NCBI GenBank assembly: GCA_937128505.1
Contig: CAKZMM010000082.1
Location: 1-64,000 of the forward strand
DNA length: 64,000 nucleotides
Direction of reading: 5' to 3'
Source of the DNA: an uncultured Thermogutta sp.
GTDB taxonomy: Bacteria > Planctomycetota > Planctomycetia > Pirellulales > Thermoguttaceae
Shown here piece after piece: positions 17,700 through 28,010 of this stretch. How positions within the stretch are numbered: the first letter of the stretch is position 1; every line of letters starts with the position of its first letter. Made by a program: the position numbers and the translations under genes. Under the pieces are notes generated by a model, which did no database searches, was not told where the DNA came from, and saw only the letters and a list, made by a program, of their open reading frames with translations.

Positions 17700-20069
17700 A
17701 TGCGTGGCACCAGACAGCACACATCAACTGCGCTTTTTTCAGAGGAAGGAAGGCCGAATCCGAGGGGCGAATCTTTGAGCACTAGGTATGCACCCAGGCG
17801 ATCTGTGCTAGCTAACAGTTTTGCTGTCATCTTTTTGGGAGTTACGATTCTTGCGGGGCTCGTTGGATGCGGCGGTGGGCAGCCGACGCCACCGCCTCCA
17901 GCGGAACCCATCGCGGCTCAACCTCCGCCGCCCCCTCCGCCGAAGCCTATCAGCATAGCCGAAATTTCCCCTGTCGTGATTGATCCCGGGGAGACAAAAT
18001 CAGTTGAGCTTCACGTTGATCGTGCGGGTAATGAGGGTGCAATTACCCTGAGTATCACGGAGGCTCCCGAGGGGGTGACGGTGAAAACGGGCGGCATTCT
18101 CGAGGGGGAAAGCAAGGCTCGTTTGGAAATTTCTGCCTCTGAGAAACTCGGGGATGAGGAGCTAAAGGGGAACCTAAAAATCGTGGCAAGTTTGGGCGAT
18201 CTTTCGGCGGAACGCTCCCTCGCGCTCACGGTGCGAAAGATCGATCTACCCAGCTTCGCTCCCGTAAAAGATGTAGTTTTGATACCTGGAATCCCTCAAA
18301 CAGTGGAACTCAAAGTGGACCGAAGGGGTTTCGGGAAAGTTATTCCCTTGAAATTGGAAGGCATGCCGGCGGGCATAACCGCGACTATTTCAGAGTTACC
18401 GCCGGGAAAGGACGCAACCGCGATTCAGTTCCAGGCAGCAGTGGATGCACCGGAGGCTCAAATTTCAGCTCGAGTAGTGACTACCGTGTTGGGGCGGCAG
18501 ATTGAGCAACCGGTGAATATCCGCGTGGATCGGACGCCCTTCCGACTTCAAAGCTTCCGCGTCGTAACCCTCAAACCGGGTGAAAGACAACAAATTCGCA
18601 TTCCCGTGGAGCGGCGCACTTATCAGGGTACCATTCGAATCACCGTGGAGCGGCTTCCCTCGGGCGTGCAGAGTGAACCCGTGGAGGTACCGGCGGGGCA
18701 GACAGAGGCCTACCTGGAATTGGTGGCGAATGCGAATGCTAGAGAGGAGGTTGCCTCCGCCGCGGTGATCGGATGGGCAGGCGAATTCCATCGATCCGAT
18801 CCTTTGGTCGTGCGGGTCAGTCTCGGCGAGAGCGGCTTCTTGCCGCGCGAGATCGTCATGGATCCCAACTTGGCGCCCTTGCTACGCCGGGGGTCATTTG
18901 GAGGCCGATTAACCGCCGAAAGCAAGGAGGCTTTGATGCGAGCCTACGGCGGAACCTCGGAGTCCTTTGAAGCCATCCTCCGCGGTTTGCGGTGGTTGAG
19001 TCGCCATCAAGCACGTGACGGCCGATGGTCCCTCAAGGCGTATCACGAGGCGCTCCCCAACTGTGACTGCTGGGACGAGTTTGAAAAAGACGTCGTCAAC
19101 GAGGACGTAGCCGGAACAGCATTCGGGCTCCTGCCTTTCTTGGGTGAGGGAATCACGCATAACCGGTCGCCGGATCGCCCCTCGGAATTGGTGGATTACA
19201 AGCGAGTGGTCCAGCGGGGCCTGGAGTTTCTCGTGCGGAATCAGGTTCAAGATCTAAAATCCAAGGATGCGGGTAGGCTGAGTGGAAACATGTATGCTCA
19301 CGCTTTTGGAACGATGGCTTTGTGCGAGGCATATGGCCTCTCGCAAGACGAACGCCTCAAGGTCCCGGCCCAATTGGCAATCAAGTATTTAATGGAAGCA
19401 CAGCACTCGGAAGGCGGATGGCGGTACGGCCCGAAACAACCCGGCGATTTGTCCGTCACCAGTTGGGTGTTCTTTGCGATTCGAAGCGGCCAGCTTGCGG
19501 GGCTAATGATCTCTAAGGATCCACTCATCCGGGCACAACGTTTCGTGGATTCTTGCGCCATAGGTCCGGCGGAGGCCCGACGAATACGCTACTGCTATGA
19601 TCCTCGCGCGGAAAACAAAGCCGCGAGCCTCTCGATGACGGCGGCAGGTCTTCTAACTCGGCAGTACCTCGGGTGCCGGAAGGATGATTCGGAGTTGGTA
19701 GCCGGCTGCAAGTATCTGGCAGAAAACCTTCCTCCAGAGGGGGGCACGGCCCTCGGCAACATCTACTACTACCATTACGCGACCCAAGTTTTGCACCACA
19801 TGGAGGGAGTGGAGTTCGACCTGTGGAACTACCGGATGCGGGAACACCTCATCCGCACACAACAAAAAGAAGGATGTCGAGCCGGTAGCTGGAATCCCCA
19901 GGGCGTGAATTGGGCTGAACGCGGCGGCCGACTCTTCGCCACCGGTTTGGCCCTCATGACCTTGCAGGTCTATTACCGCCACCTGCCGATGTACCGACCT
20001 ATCGTCCGAACTGCGACCGGTGGCGGCACCTTGGGCGAGCAGGTCACCGAAGGAGCAAACCCGGAATAA
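17700..20069 (+). CDS. Lipoprotein with terpenoid-cyclase-like toroid domain
   Basis: A 789-residue exported protein. ATG 17700 follows AGGGAG by six bases; an in-frame GTG at 17652 is less likely. Residues 40-57 form a lipoprotein signal (TILAGLVGC, lipid on C57), preceded by an unusually long basic n-region. Then a Pro-rich linker (about 62-85, runs of proline), three beta-rich segments of about 90-100 residues that share the pattern PG...VEL.VDR (about 86-390), and an alpha/alpha-toroid of the prenyltransferase/squalene-cyclase-like type (about 420-770; repeated motifs such as GLRWLSRHQARDGRWS and AQHSEGGWRYG). Such toroids often serve structural or binding roles; no catalytic assignment is supported. 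Likely surface- or periplasm-facing. Confidence 0.8.
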   Translation: MRGTRQHTSTALFSEEGRPNPRGESLSTRYAPRRSVLANSFAVIFLGVTILAGLVGCGGGQPTPPPPAEPIAAQPPPPPPPKPISIAEISPVVIDPGETKSVELHVDRAGNEGAITLSITEAPEGVTVKTGGILEGESKARLEISASEKLGDEELKGNLKIVASLGDLSAERSLALTVRKIDLPSFAPVKDVVLIPGIPQTVELKVDRRGFGKVIPLKLEGMPAGITATISELPPGKDATAIQFQAAVDAPEAQISARVVTTVLGRQIEQPVNIRVDRTPFRLQSFRVVTLKPGERQQIRIPVERRTYQGTIRITVERLPSGVQSEPVEVPAGQTEAYLELVANANAREEVASAAVIGWAGEFHRSDPLVVRVSLGESGFLPREIVMDPNLAPLLRRGSFGGRLTAESKEALMRAYGGTSESFEAILRGLRWLSRHQARDGRWSLKAYHEALPNCDCWDEFEKDVVNEDVAGTAFGLLPFLGEGITHNRSPDRPSELVDYKRVVQRGLEFLVRNQVQDLKSKDAGRLSGNMYAHAFGTMALCEAYGLSQDERLKVPAQLAIKYLMEAQHSEGGWRYGPKQPGDLSVTSWVFFAIRSGQLAGLMISKDPLIRAQRFVDSCAIGPAEARRIRYCYDPRAENKAASLSMTAAGLLTRQYLGCRKDDSELVAGCKYLAENLPPEGGTALGNIYYYHYATQVLHHMEGVEFDLWNYRMREHLIRTQQKEGCRAGSWNPQGVNWAERGGRLFATGLALMTLQVYYRHLPMYRPIVRTATGGGTLGEQVTEGANPE

Positions 20070-20155
20070 AAAAGAGACAAACCTTTACTGCTGTCGGTTC
20101 ACCTAACAAGCGGGAAAAAGTCGGACATTTAGCCTTTTGCAAGCATGCGACGACA

Positions 20156-21280
20156 ATGGCACGGGAAGCGATCTTCGAAGCAAGCGTACGTTATTTTTTA
20201 GAACCAATTGTCCCTTTTCTCGATGACGAATCGGTGACCGAGATCATGGTCAACGGTCCTGACCAGATTTATGTGGAACGTCGGGGCCGACTTTATCCGA
20301 CAAAAGCCCGGTTTCCGAGCGAGGATGCGCTCCGCGCGGCCGTTCACAACATTGCTCAATGGGTAGGGCGGGAGATTACCGAAGAGCGGCCGGTGCTCGA
20401 TGCCCGGCTCCCCAACGGGTCGCGCGTGCATGCCATTATCCCGCCGAGTGCCCGCCGTGGGACCTACTTAACGATCCGCAAGTTCTCTGCCGAGGCATTC
20501 ACCCTGGAGGATTTCCTCCGGTTAAAGAGCATCTCGGAGGCGGCGAAAGAATTCTTGGAAATCTGCGTTTTGCTCCGAAAAAACATCGTGATCTCAGGCG
20601 GGACAGGAACGGGAAAAACATGCTTGCTCGGGGCGATTGCCCGAACCATCCCCAATCACGAACGGATCATCCTGATCGAGGACACGGCGGAGCTGCGGCT
20701 TTCGCAGGACCACTGCTTGTACCTAGAGGCGCACCGGCCTGGGGCAACGGGCCGCGGGGGATTAACGGTCCGACAACTATTCATCAACTCCCTGCGCATG
20801 CGGCCAGATCGGATCATTGTCGGTGAGGTGCGGGCGGGGGAAGCCTTGGACATGATCCAGTCGATGATCAGCGGGCATTCGGGGAGTTTATCCACCGTTC
20901 ATGCGAACTCCCCAAGGGATGCCTTGATTCGGTTGGAAATCCTCTCCCTGATGTCCGACATCGAGATCCCCGTTTACGTTGCCCGGGCGCAGGTGGCCTC
21001 AGCCATCAATCTCGTAGTCCAGATCGACCGTTTTCCGGAGGATGGCTCCCGCAAGGTGACCCGGATTTCCGAAGTGTGCGGCCTCGACGCCCAGCAGCAG
21101 TATGTGTTGCGGGACCTATTCTCCTTACGTTTTCAGGGAAAAGATTCCCGCGGAAACATCCTTGCCGATTTGGTACCGACGGGCGAGATGCCGCAATTTG
21201 CGACTCAGGTCTTTGAGCAAGGCCTTGGAGAGCGAGTCAAACACAGCGGGCCACTCTGGCGGAATCCCTCTGAGAAATAG
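20156..21280 (+). CDS. cpaF: CpaF/TadA secretion ATPase for Tad pilus
   Basis: Cytoplasmic hexameric ATPase that powers Flp-pilus assembly. Seen: the N-terminal VTEIMVNGPDQIYVERRG block, Walker A GGTGTGKT (148-155), an acidic ILIEDTAEL strand, the RMRPDRIIVGEVRAGEALDMIQ segment and the HSGSLSTVHANSP motif with the catalytic His. At 374 residues it lacks the long N-terminal extension of many CpaF proteins. The ATG at 20156 lies 86 bp after the preceding stop. TadB and TadC, which normally follow, are absent; a 2 kb gene-free stretch lies downstream. Confidence 0.93.
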   Translation: MAREAIFEASVRYFLEPIVPFLDDESVTEIMVNGPDQIYVERRGRLYPTKARFPSEDALRAAVHNIAQWVGREITEERPVLDARLPNGSRVHAIIPPSARRGTYLTIRKFSAEAFTLEDFLRLKSISEAAKEFLEICVLLRKNIVISGGTGTGKTCLLGAIARTIPNHERIILIEDTAELRLSQDHCLYLEAHRPGATGRGGLTVRQLFINSLRMRPDRIIVGEVRAGEALDMIQSMISGHSGSLSTVHANSPRDALIRLEILSLMSDIEIPVYVARAQVASAINLVVQIDRFPEDGSRKVTRISEVCGLDAQQQYVLRDLFSLRFQGKDSRGNILADLVPTGEMPQFATQVFEQGLGERVKHSGPLWRNPSEK

Positions 21281-23288
21281 GCGGATCACCGGCGGCCGAT
21301 GAGCGAACTTGAGCCGAGATCTTGGGATTCCCCGCCGAGGTTCACCCTTGCGACGGCTCGGTTTGTTCTTGGGACAGTTCCTGAACGCAGCTCACGCCAT
21401 GCAAAGAATGAACAACATCAGAAAGATTTTAGCTTCCTTGGAAAGGTGAGATCACGGTTTTGCCGCAACCGCGGGGGAAAGACCGATTTGTCGGTGAAGA
21501 TTGGCGATTTCTAAAGGCGAAGATTTTCGACGGAGAGCTAAGTTCATTGCGAATTATAAAAATTATAAAAAGGAGATTAATTTTCAGGACGAATGATTCC
21601 TTATGACGGCAGCTGGCTAGAGGTTTTATAAGGCAATTTTGAAACTCTGAAGGCAATAGTGATCTGTTTCCGACAGTGGGAGTGAACGCGCTGTTTCCAA
21701 AGAAGCGCACGCAAGCACTGAAAAACCTTCAATTTCCGGATAATGCGGAGCGTGACTAGCCAAAGGTCGATTTAGCCACAGTCGAGTCGATTAACTATAA
21801 CAACTATAGTGAAAACATAATTATTGTGAAAACTTTCCTATTTCGGTGCGTTTAGGCGAGATAAATCGTCATTCATTACTAGGATAGGAGTAATTCAGTT
21901 TTTTCGGGGCGAAACCGGGCTTCCCTTGTCGTCGGTCGCGACAAGAGTAAGTCGCGCCAAAAATAAACAAAAAGCGATATTTGAATCCTACGTCGGCAAC
22001 AAGTTTGCCCCGGAGCTTACCGGCAAGCCAGCGCCGAAAGCCGAAAGTCGCAAATTAATTGTTTATCTAAAAAGTAAACTTAAAAACTAAGAAGATTTAG
22101 GGAGACGCGATCAAACACTTCGCTTAAAAGATTCGGCTACGCCGTTTTGCCTTGAAACTCAGAATGTGTTGTTTTCGATTTGTGACAAGGAGTGGCGACG
22201 AAAGGCTAACTTTTAGATCACAGTCTTGACCTTACTGTGGAAGCAGTGAACCCAAAGTACTTAACCCCCTCCCGAGCTACATAGGCCGAGTTAGTAGGAG
22301 TACCCTTCCTAGCCCTTAAATAGGTTCGTAAATTCTAAATAGGTTCGTAAATTCATGGTATTCGATGTATTTGATCAAATAGATTGCTTTGCTTATCCCC
22401 AGTGTGTAGATTACAGGTAGGTAAGAAGAGGCCGGGATGAGCTATCGACTTGCGCTAGCGTCGAAGTATTCCTTTGCGAAACACATCTCGTTGATTTGCC
22501 AAACAAACTCAGGGCGATGATCCACCAAAAAAGGGGTTAATGGGTGGGGTTAACGCGACGGACTGCAAACCGGTGCTGGCGGCGTGGTGTATCTGCCTTG
22601 GATTATGTGTTGACCCTGGCCGTTTTGCTGCCGGCAGTTGCATTTTGTTTTTGGGCCGGCCCAAGGATTCTCCGATTGACCTACGAAATGGTTTGCACCC
22701 TTTTGGCCTGGCCATTTATGTAAACACACGTGAGTCGTACGAATATTCGTTGGCCGTGATGCTCAGCAATCTTTAGCAAGAATTGATCGTCAAATATTGA
22801 GCGGTATCTGGTAAGAACTGAACGCCACAGGCTTGGGAGCTGAATTCCAAAACCCTCGATACCGGGGGGAGGATCAGCTCCACAAACCGGATTTTGGCAT
22901 GCTATGGCGAAATCCCTCCCTAGTTGGCGGGAGGATGGTCGTTAAAGCTCGCAGATTGGATAAACTTGCGCCAGTTATCAGCCCTCTAGAGGAAATGCGA
23001 AGAAACGAACGATCCTTGCATTTTGATCGATTTTAGATATTAGATAAGCAATCTCGTTGACCGCATCTGATTTGCGAAAAGCTTGCGCCGCATTAACTTG
23101 ATTGCAACACACGATATTCCTCGGCCGCCAAAGATAAGCCTGGGAAAATCGCAAGAAAGTTAAGATCGTCAAAACCCATCCCTTTAAATTGATGGGGAAG
23201 AAGCTTCGATCTCAAAAACACGGGTTTCGTCCGATAATCGCCATTTGGGGCGGTTAATGCGGCTCTGATGTAATTTTTTAAGCAGGGT
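21281..23288. other. 2.0 kb gene-free gap inside the pilus locus
   Basis: No frame has the multi-helix pattern of TadB or TadC, which would be expected here. A 78-codon frame at 22540-22776 is probably chance. The stretch is AT-rich around 21,540-21,840 and 22,050-22,400, with a 7-bp inverted repeat (CTTGTCG 21925-21931, CGACAAG 21939-21945) and a perfect tandem repeat at 22317-22354. No remnant of a broken gene is recognisable. Confidence 0.6.
22317..22354. repeat. Perfect tandem repeat, 19-bp unit x2
   Basis: 22317-22335 and 22336-22354 are identical (TAAATAGGTTCGTAAATTC). Confidence 0.9.
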
Positions 23289-23519
23289 ATGTTTAGGATA
23301 GGGGACAGAATCATGGTAAACGGTGGCCTTTGGAATCTTTTGAAGAGGGTCCATCGGGACGAGCGCGGCGCCGTCAGCTTGGAAACGATCCTCATCGTGG
23401 GGGCAATTGCCATCCCGATCTTGATCTTCCTCATTCGGGTCGGCTGGCCCAGGGTCCGGGCTTTCTTCAATCAGGGGTTGTCTGACCTCGAGCAAGGAGC
23501 GATCAACGCCCAGCAATAG
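23289..23519 (+). CDS. Type IVb (Flp-like) pilin precursor
   Basis: Major or minor subunit of a Tad pilus. The 76-residue precursor has a basic leader, then RG-AVSLETILIVGAIAIP: the prepilin-peptidase site after Gly with Glu at +5, and a hydrophobic stretch of about 20 residues. Cleavage would leave a mature peptide of about 49 residues. A second ATG at 23313 would shorten the leader without touching the site; the start at 23289 follows AGCAGGG. The prepilin peptidase gene lies 170 bp downstream on the same strand, which supports the call. Whether it is the main fibre subunit is not known. Confidence 0.8.
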   Translation: MFRIGDRIMVNGGLWNLLKRVHRDERGAVSLETILIVGAIAIPILIFLIRVGWPRVRAFFNQGLSDLEQGAINAQQ

Positions 23520-23690
23520 GGTGAATGGTTGGCACCCTTGGCTTTGCGGTTGCTTTGCCGCAGAGTCGGCAGGGCAAAAAAGCCCATGATATTCGCGTAG
23601 TAGGGCCGTTTTGTTGGCAGGCAAGGCGGGTGGTATTTATCCACGCTAAATCGGCAAAAGAGCCCCACCTTAGAGTGCCACCTAAATGAG

Positions 23691-24263
23691 ATGCTTGTAA
23701 TCCCTTTGGTGGTAGCGATATTGGCAATCGCCACATGGACGGATTTTAGGTGGCGAAAAATTTTTAATTGGCTGACCTATCCGGCAATACTCACCGCCAT
23801 AGGTTTGAATCTTTTGGGATCCCTTGCTTACGTTGCGGGCGGGTTTTCCGGCGATTTCCTTAACCGACTGGGGCTTATAGGATTCTCGCAGAGCGTTCTT
23901 GGCTTTCTGACTTGCGGCGGCATTTTGCTTGCTTGCTATGTTTTCTTTCCGGTCGGAGGTGGCGACGTTAAGCTGATGGCGGCACTCGGGGCATTCCTCG
24001 GACCTGAGCGCGGCATTGAAGTTCTCCTTTGGAGCTTTATTTTGGGCGGCTGTGCCGCCTTGATTATCATCATTTGGCGGATAGGAATCCTCGAGCTTTT
24101 ATACCGACTTACCCGGAGTGTCTGGCATCTTGTTCGCTGGCGAGCTTGGATTCCGCTTTCCGCAGAGGACCCGGCTGCTTGGGAACCACCCCTATTTCTT
24201 GCCCCTTGTGCCCTGATTGCAGTCGGCATTGTTGAGTCCGGGATGGGTACCTGGCTTTGGTGA
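23691..24263 (+). CDS. cpaA: Prepilin peptidase, CpaA/TadV-like (A24 family)
   Basis: Inner-membrane aspartyl peptidase that removes the pilin leader. Seen: the first catalytic Asp in ATWTDFRWRKIFNWLT (D18) and the second in the GGGDVK motif (VFFPVGGGDVKLMAALGAFLGP, about residue 94), with about five hydrophobic helices. 190 residues and the lack of an N-terminal methylase domain mark the short CpaA/TadV form. ATG 23691. A 524-bp gap follows before the first TadE-like gene. Confidence 0.9.
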   Translation: MLVIPLVVAILAIATWTDFRWRKIFNWLTYPAILTAIGLNLLGSLAYVAGGFSGDFLNRLGLIGFSQSVLGFLTCGGILLACYVFFPVGGGDVKLMAALGAFLGPERGIEVLLWSFILGGCAALIIIIWRIGILELLYRLTRSVWHLVRWRAWIPLSAEDPAAWEPPLFLAPCALIAVGIVESGMGTWLW

Positions 24264-24787
24264 TCAAAGGGTGTTTCCGCTCGCAAGTGCACGCCTGAGG
24301 TGATCCGGATTACCGAGTTTAACGAACCCACAATATGCGGTTGATGAGGGAGCGGTTTCTTTGGATCGAGTGTTCGACCCGGGAAATAGCTGAAGCAATT
24401 GGCTGACCGAAGAGGAAGATTGCACGACAAGATTCGTCGACAGATTTACGGTATAGGTGACGATCGCACCCGTAAATCCTAAAAGTTTGTGGTAGAGCTA
24501 GCCGCGTAACGAAGAGCGAGTCTACCAAAACGCGGCTGATAAGCCCAACAGCCGACGCCACTCAGCAATGATGCAGTAAGGGTTCCGATCGCATCGCGTC
24601 ACCGATTGCCTTATTTGTCATCACGGGTAAGACCGTCTTTTGCCGCGGGAGTTGTAGCGGATACCGCCCAGCCAAAAGCGGCCTGTGCGCATACTTCAAT
24701 GGGAGCTTTTGCGGCAAGATTCCTGGGGTTTTTCCGGCATCGGATAGGTACATAAGGGCGAAGTGTTAACGCCGGGAGCCACGAGCG
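24264..24787. other. 0.5 kb gap inside the pilus locus
   Basis: No gene seen between the prepilin peptidase and the first TadE-like gene. The frame 24319-24561 (minus) has no family features. Confidence 0.5.
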
Positions 24788-25777
24788 ATGTTCCGGTCCA
24801 TTCTTCTAGCCTGTGTGCCCTATTTTGCAGCGTTGATTGTCGGAATCGCTCTCTTGCGGTGGTTTGCCGGCCGATTTCGCATGCGGCTTGACTTTAACCG
24901 CCTCGGGGCAATCGTCCGCGATCAGCAAGGCACCGTTCAAAGCTTGAGTTTGGTTCTCACACTTCCTTTCTTCGTCCTCATCCTCCTTTTTATTGTTCAA
25001 GTAGCCCAGTTGATGGCGGCCACTATTGTCGTTCATTATGCAGCTTTTGCGGCGGCCCGTGCGGCGATCGTCTGGATACCCGCGCGGGTCGACCCATACT
25101 TCGAAGCGGAAAACCGCATTAACGTTTATGCTCTAGATCCCCACGCTCCCGACCAACAGCTTCCCGAATTAGATCCGAGTAGCCCGCTTTATGGGCCAAG
25201 CGCCGGCGGTTTAACCTTCATCGTTTTGCCGGGGAGTACCAAATACGCGAAGATCGCCTCTGCAGCCGTGTTGGCCTGTGCGGCCATTTCCCCATCGGCG
25301 AGAATGCCCTTGCCTGGTCCGGACACGACTGGACCAACAGCGGCGATACTTGAAGAGGTTTATCGCGCGATGGTTCCCACTTCCCAGGCGAATCCACGAA
25401 CTTCGGAACGTCTGCGGAACAAACTTGCCTATGCGGCTCAAGCGACACGGGTTGAGATCCGCTTTTACCACCCGAACTTTGAACCGCCGCTGGTCACTTA
25501 TTGGTTGGGTCCGGATCCAGGGGAGTTCTACCCGAACGAACTCGGATGGCAGGATCCTATTACGGTTACCGTGGAATATTGGTTACCGCTCATGCCGGGT
25601 CCCGGCCGGTTATTGGCTCGACCAACGCCGACAGGTCCCGGTGGGGGGGATTCCATCAGCCCGCGGGTAAGCACCATTCCTGGCTCTGGGGTCTACGTCT
25701 ACCCGATCACCGCGACGATCACTCTCGGTAACGAAGGATTGAAGCCTGTCTATCCATACCGGGAAATAGTGTGGTGA
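24788..25777 (+). CDS. TadE-like pilus assembly protein
   Basis: Membrane-anchored minor pilin-like protein of the Tad system. There are two hydrophobic stretches: residues 1-30 (a cleavable signal or anchor) and about 51-80, where DQQGTVQSLSLVLTLPFFVLIL and the following YAAFAAARAAIVW match TadE-like N-termini. The remaining about 250 residues are periplasmic, with no motif I can name. ATG 24788 follows GGGAGCCACGAGCG. Its stop lies inside one copy of a 22-bp repeat (25763-25808). Confidence 0.75.
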   Translation: MFRSILLACVPYFAALIVGIALLRWFAGRFRMRLDFNRLGAIVRDQQGTVQSLSLVLTLPFFVLILLFIVQVAQLMAATIVVHYAAFAAARAAIVWIPARVDPYFEAENRINVYALDPHAPDQQLPELDPSSPLYGPSAGGLTFIVLPGSTKYAKIASAAVLACAAISPSARMPLPGPDTTGPTAAILEEVYRAMVPTSQANPRTSERLRNKLAYAAQATRVEIRFYHPNFEPPLVTYWLGPDPGEFYPNELGWQDPITVTVEYWLPLMPGPGRLLARPTPTGPGGGDSISPRVSTIPGSGVYVYPITATITLGNEGLKPVYPYREIVW

Positions 25778-25808
25778 GTTCGCGAAGAAATAGTGTGGTA
25801 ACTTTGCG
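25763..25808. repeat. Direct repeat, 22-bp unit x2, spanning a stop codon
   Basis: GAAATAGTGTGGT begins both copies (25763-25784 and 25787-25808), period 24 bp, 19 of 22 bases shared. The first copy contains the stop of the upstream TadE-like gene (25775-25777), so a segment of coding 3' end appears to have been duplicated. Confidence 0.75.
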
Positions 25809-25838
25809 GAAGTAAGAGGAAGATTAGAGTAAATCGCA

Positions 25839-27434
25839 ATGCAAAGTTGGGTGGTTAATAAATCCGGAAAGGGTTTCGCCGGCAGGAGGGAAACTGTGGG
25901 GGAGCTTGTGGGCGACAAGCACTCGCTGCGACCTTCAACGCCGCCTCGCAGTGTGCGCTTTCGATATCTGCCGTGTATTCAAACTTTCGTGCGCTTAAAA
26001 GCGCAGAACCTCCTCAGGATTCACCACGATCAGCACGGCGTCATTAGCATCCTGACGGTCTTTGCCATCCTGATGCTGGTGATCCTCTTGGGCTACGTAA
26101 TCAATGTCGGCCGGCAGGTGGATAGCAAAATTCGCATGCAAAATGCAGCGGATGGGGCGGCCTACACGGGCGGCTTAATGCTCGCTCGGGCCATGAATAG
26201 CCTCACCTTCACTAATCATTTGCTGTGCGATGTGATGGCGCTAACGGCCTTCATGCGCGAGGCGCGCGATCTGAACTCTCAGCAGTACGTTCCCCGGATT
26301 TTGGATGCCTGGTACAAAGCCGGCGATATGCTGTCGCGAGCCCCTCTGCCGAAGTTTCGCGATTTGGGGCGCGCGATCATGGCCAAGGTCCCTTTAGAAC
26401 AACGGCTTGTCGATACCTATTGTACTTGGGCCAATGCGGCCAGCGTCCCCATTCTCCCCATGCTTGAGGAAATTCTGGCCCAGGAGATGATCCCGCAATA
26501 TCAACGGGCCGTGGTGACAGTTTTCCCGGAGATTGCCCAGCAGGCCGCGATGGAGTGTGCCAGGCTTAATAGCTCCACCAGCCGCCGAGAGGCTGTCATG
26601 CTGGGGGTGCTGTGGCGAACTTCAATCACCCCGGTGGGCGGGCCGGACGAAGGGACCAACCCCACGCTTCCTGTGGTGGATCCGTTGACGGAGACTGAAT
26701 TCTTGGGCCGCGCACGCAGCGAGCGCCATCGCTATGCGCATCACTATTTGCGAGAGTGGAATCGGGAAAGCCTTCGGTTTTTCGACCACGAGGCGAAGAT
26801 GTGTCAATTCGCCAGCTTGTGGCGTTCGTTCACGTGCGGCTATCTGGAAAAGATTTTGGAGGAGGAGTATCCGTACTCGAATCTCCCGCATCTAATCCGG
26901 CCCATGACAGCTCAGGGTTCTCCCGACCCTTATGAGCCTGCGTACGAGCCGATCTTCACAGATTACCTTGAATCCGTTTACACTTTTGTAGCCGTGGTCT
27001 ATCGACCCCAAATACCGGAATTCGCTGCAAGCGTGTTTCAAAACCCAATCGACTCCGACAGTCTGGCGTATGCGGCCGTCCGAATGTTCGTTCCGCGACA
27101 GCGTCTGGTGTGGTGGCAAGGTCCGCCCGGTAGAGATAGTGGAGATACGCACTTCGGCGGGGTTCCCGGCGATATGATCATTGTGCCGGATCCATCGCCC
27201 CCCTCCTCGGATGCCCCAATTCCATGGGAGGTGCGGCGCGAGCCGGGGATTTCGGAAGAATGGAGCCTTTGGAATCAGCGCTGGACCGTGCAGCTTGTAC
27301 CTGCTAACTGTGTTAGTTTATCCCAGATACTCCAAGTCGCTCCACCCTTATTGGGGAATACTGGTGCACCGATCCGTGTGCCCAACTTGGCTAATCTCGG
27401 TACGCCGGAGCTGAGTCACATCAGTCCCCATTAG
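25839..27434 (+). CDS. TadG-like pilus assembly protein
   Basis: A 531-residue membrane protein. After a basic N-terminal tail (1-65) comes HDQHGVISILTVFAILMLVILLGYVINVGRQ, the hydrophobic anchor of the TadG/Flp-assembly family, followed by a helix with QNAADGAAYTGGLMLARAMN, also typical. The large remaining part would be outside the cytoplasm and has no recognised domain (a von Willebrand domain is not visible). ATG 25839 sits 61 bp after the preceding stop. The long N-terminal tail is unusual and an internal start nearer the anchor is possible. Confidence 0.75.
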   Translation: MQSWVVNKSGKGFAGRRETVGELVGDKHSLRPSTPPRSVRFRYLPCIQTFVRLKAQNLLRIHHDQHGVISILTVFAILMLVILLGYVINVGRQVDSKIRMQNAADGAAYTGGLMLARAMNSLTFTNHLLCDVMALTAFMREARDLNSQQYVPRILDAWYKAGDMLSRAPLPKFRDLGRAIMAKVPLEQRLVDTYCTWANAASVPILPMLEEILAQEMIPQYQRAVVTVFPEIAQQAAMECARLNSSTSRREAVMLGVLWRTSITPVGGPDEGTNPTLPVVDPLTETEFLGRARSERHRYAHHYLREWNRESLRFFDHEAKMCQFASLWRSFTCGYLEKILEEEYPYSNLPHLIRPMTAQGSPDPYEPAYEPIFTDYLESVYTFVAVVYRPQIPEFAASVFQNPIDSDSLAYAAVRMFVPRQRLVWWQGPPGRDSGDTHFGGVPGDMIIVPDPSPPSSDAPIPWEVRREPGISEEWSLWNQRWTVQLVPANCVSLSQILQVAPPLLGNTGAPIRVPNLANLGTPELSHISPH

Positions 27435-28010
27435 GCCTTAAGGAGTGAAAAGCTTCTGCGAGCTAACTACGACAAAGAACACGATTGAGCACAAGAAAGA
27501 ACACGGGTGAGCATAAGATAAAAAACACGAGCGAACATAAGATAAAGAAGAGGAATCGCACCCCACCGTTAGCAGACCGAAGCAACTCTTGAGAACCTCG
27601 ATCGGTGCCGGTGGTGGTACAGTGCGATCGCATTGGCAGAAGCAATGTCCAATTTATCGCGAGGATTTAGGTTGCGACTCCGCTTCAGCGTTGGTTGTGT
27701 CAAGGACCGTATGGATCTCAGGCATTCATAAACAGCTTGGATCTCGGCGATTGAGTAGACAACTTCCGGAACGATGAGCGCCCCCGATTAATACGCTATC
27801 GCGTTAGTGCCCCTAAAACTGGGAAACTCGTAATCTCAACAAAGACTCAACCGTGCTACCCGGTTAAGTTCGTCATCGAAGGAAAATGGGGCCCAATAGC
27901 TTGCCCAGTGGGGAGACAGGCCTAAAAACGTCAAAACCCGGTGCCGTTACAGGCTCACCGAATTGCCTTAACACGTCGTTCTGAAGGCTTTTTTGCCAGG
28001 GCTTGCGATC
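27435..28010. other. 0.58 kb gap with a three-copy repeat
   Basis: No gene is seen. Holds the repeat at 27474-27541. Confidence 0.5.
27474..27541. repeat. Imperfect tandem repeat, 22-bp unit x3
   Basis: Copies at 27474-27495, 27496-27517 and 27520-27541 share AAAGAACACG/AAAAACACG at the start and GAGCAYAAG or GAACATAAG at the end. Confidence 0.75.

Noticed and set aside
22540-22776. 78-codon frame with hydrophobic patches
   Set aside because: No ribosome site or family match; composition like the surrounding non-coding DNA.
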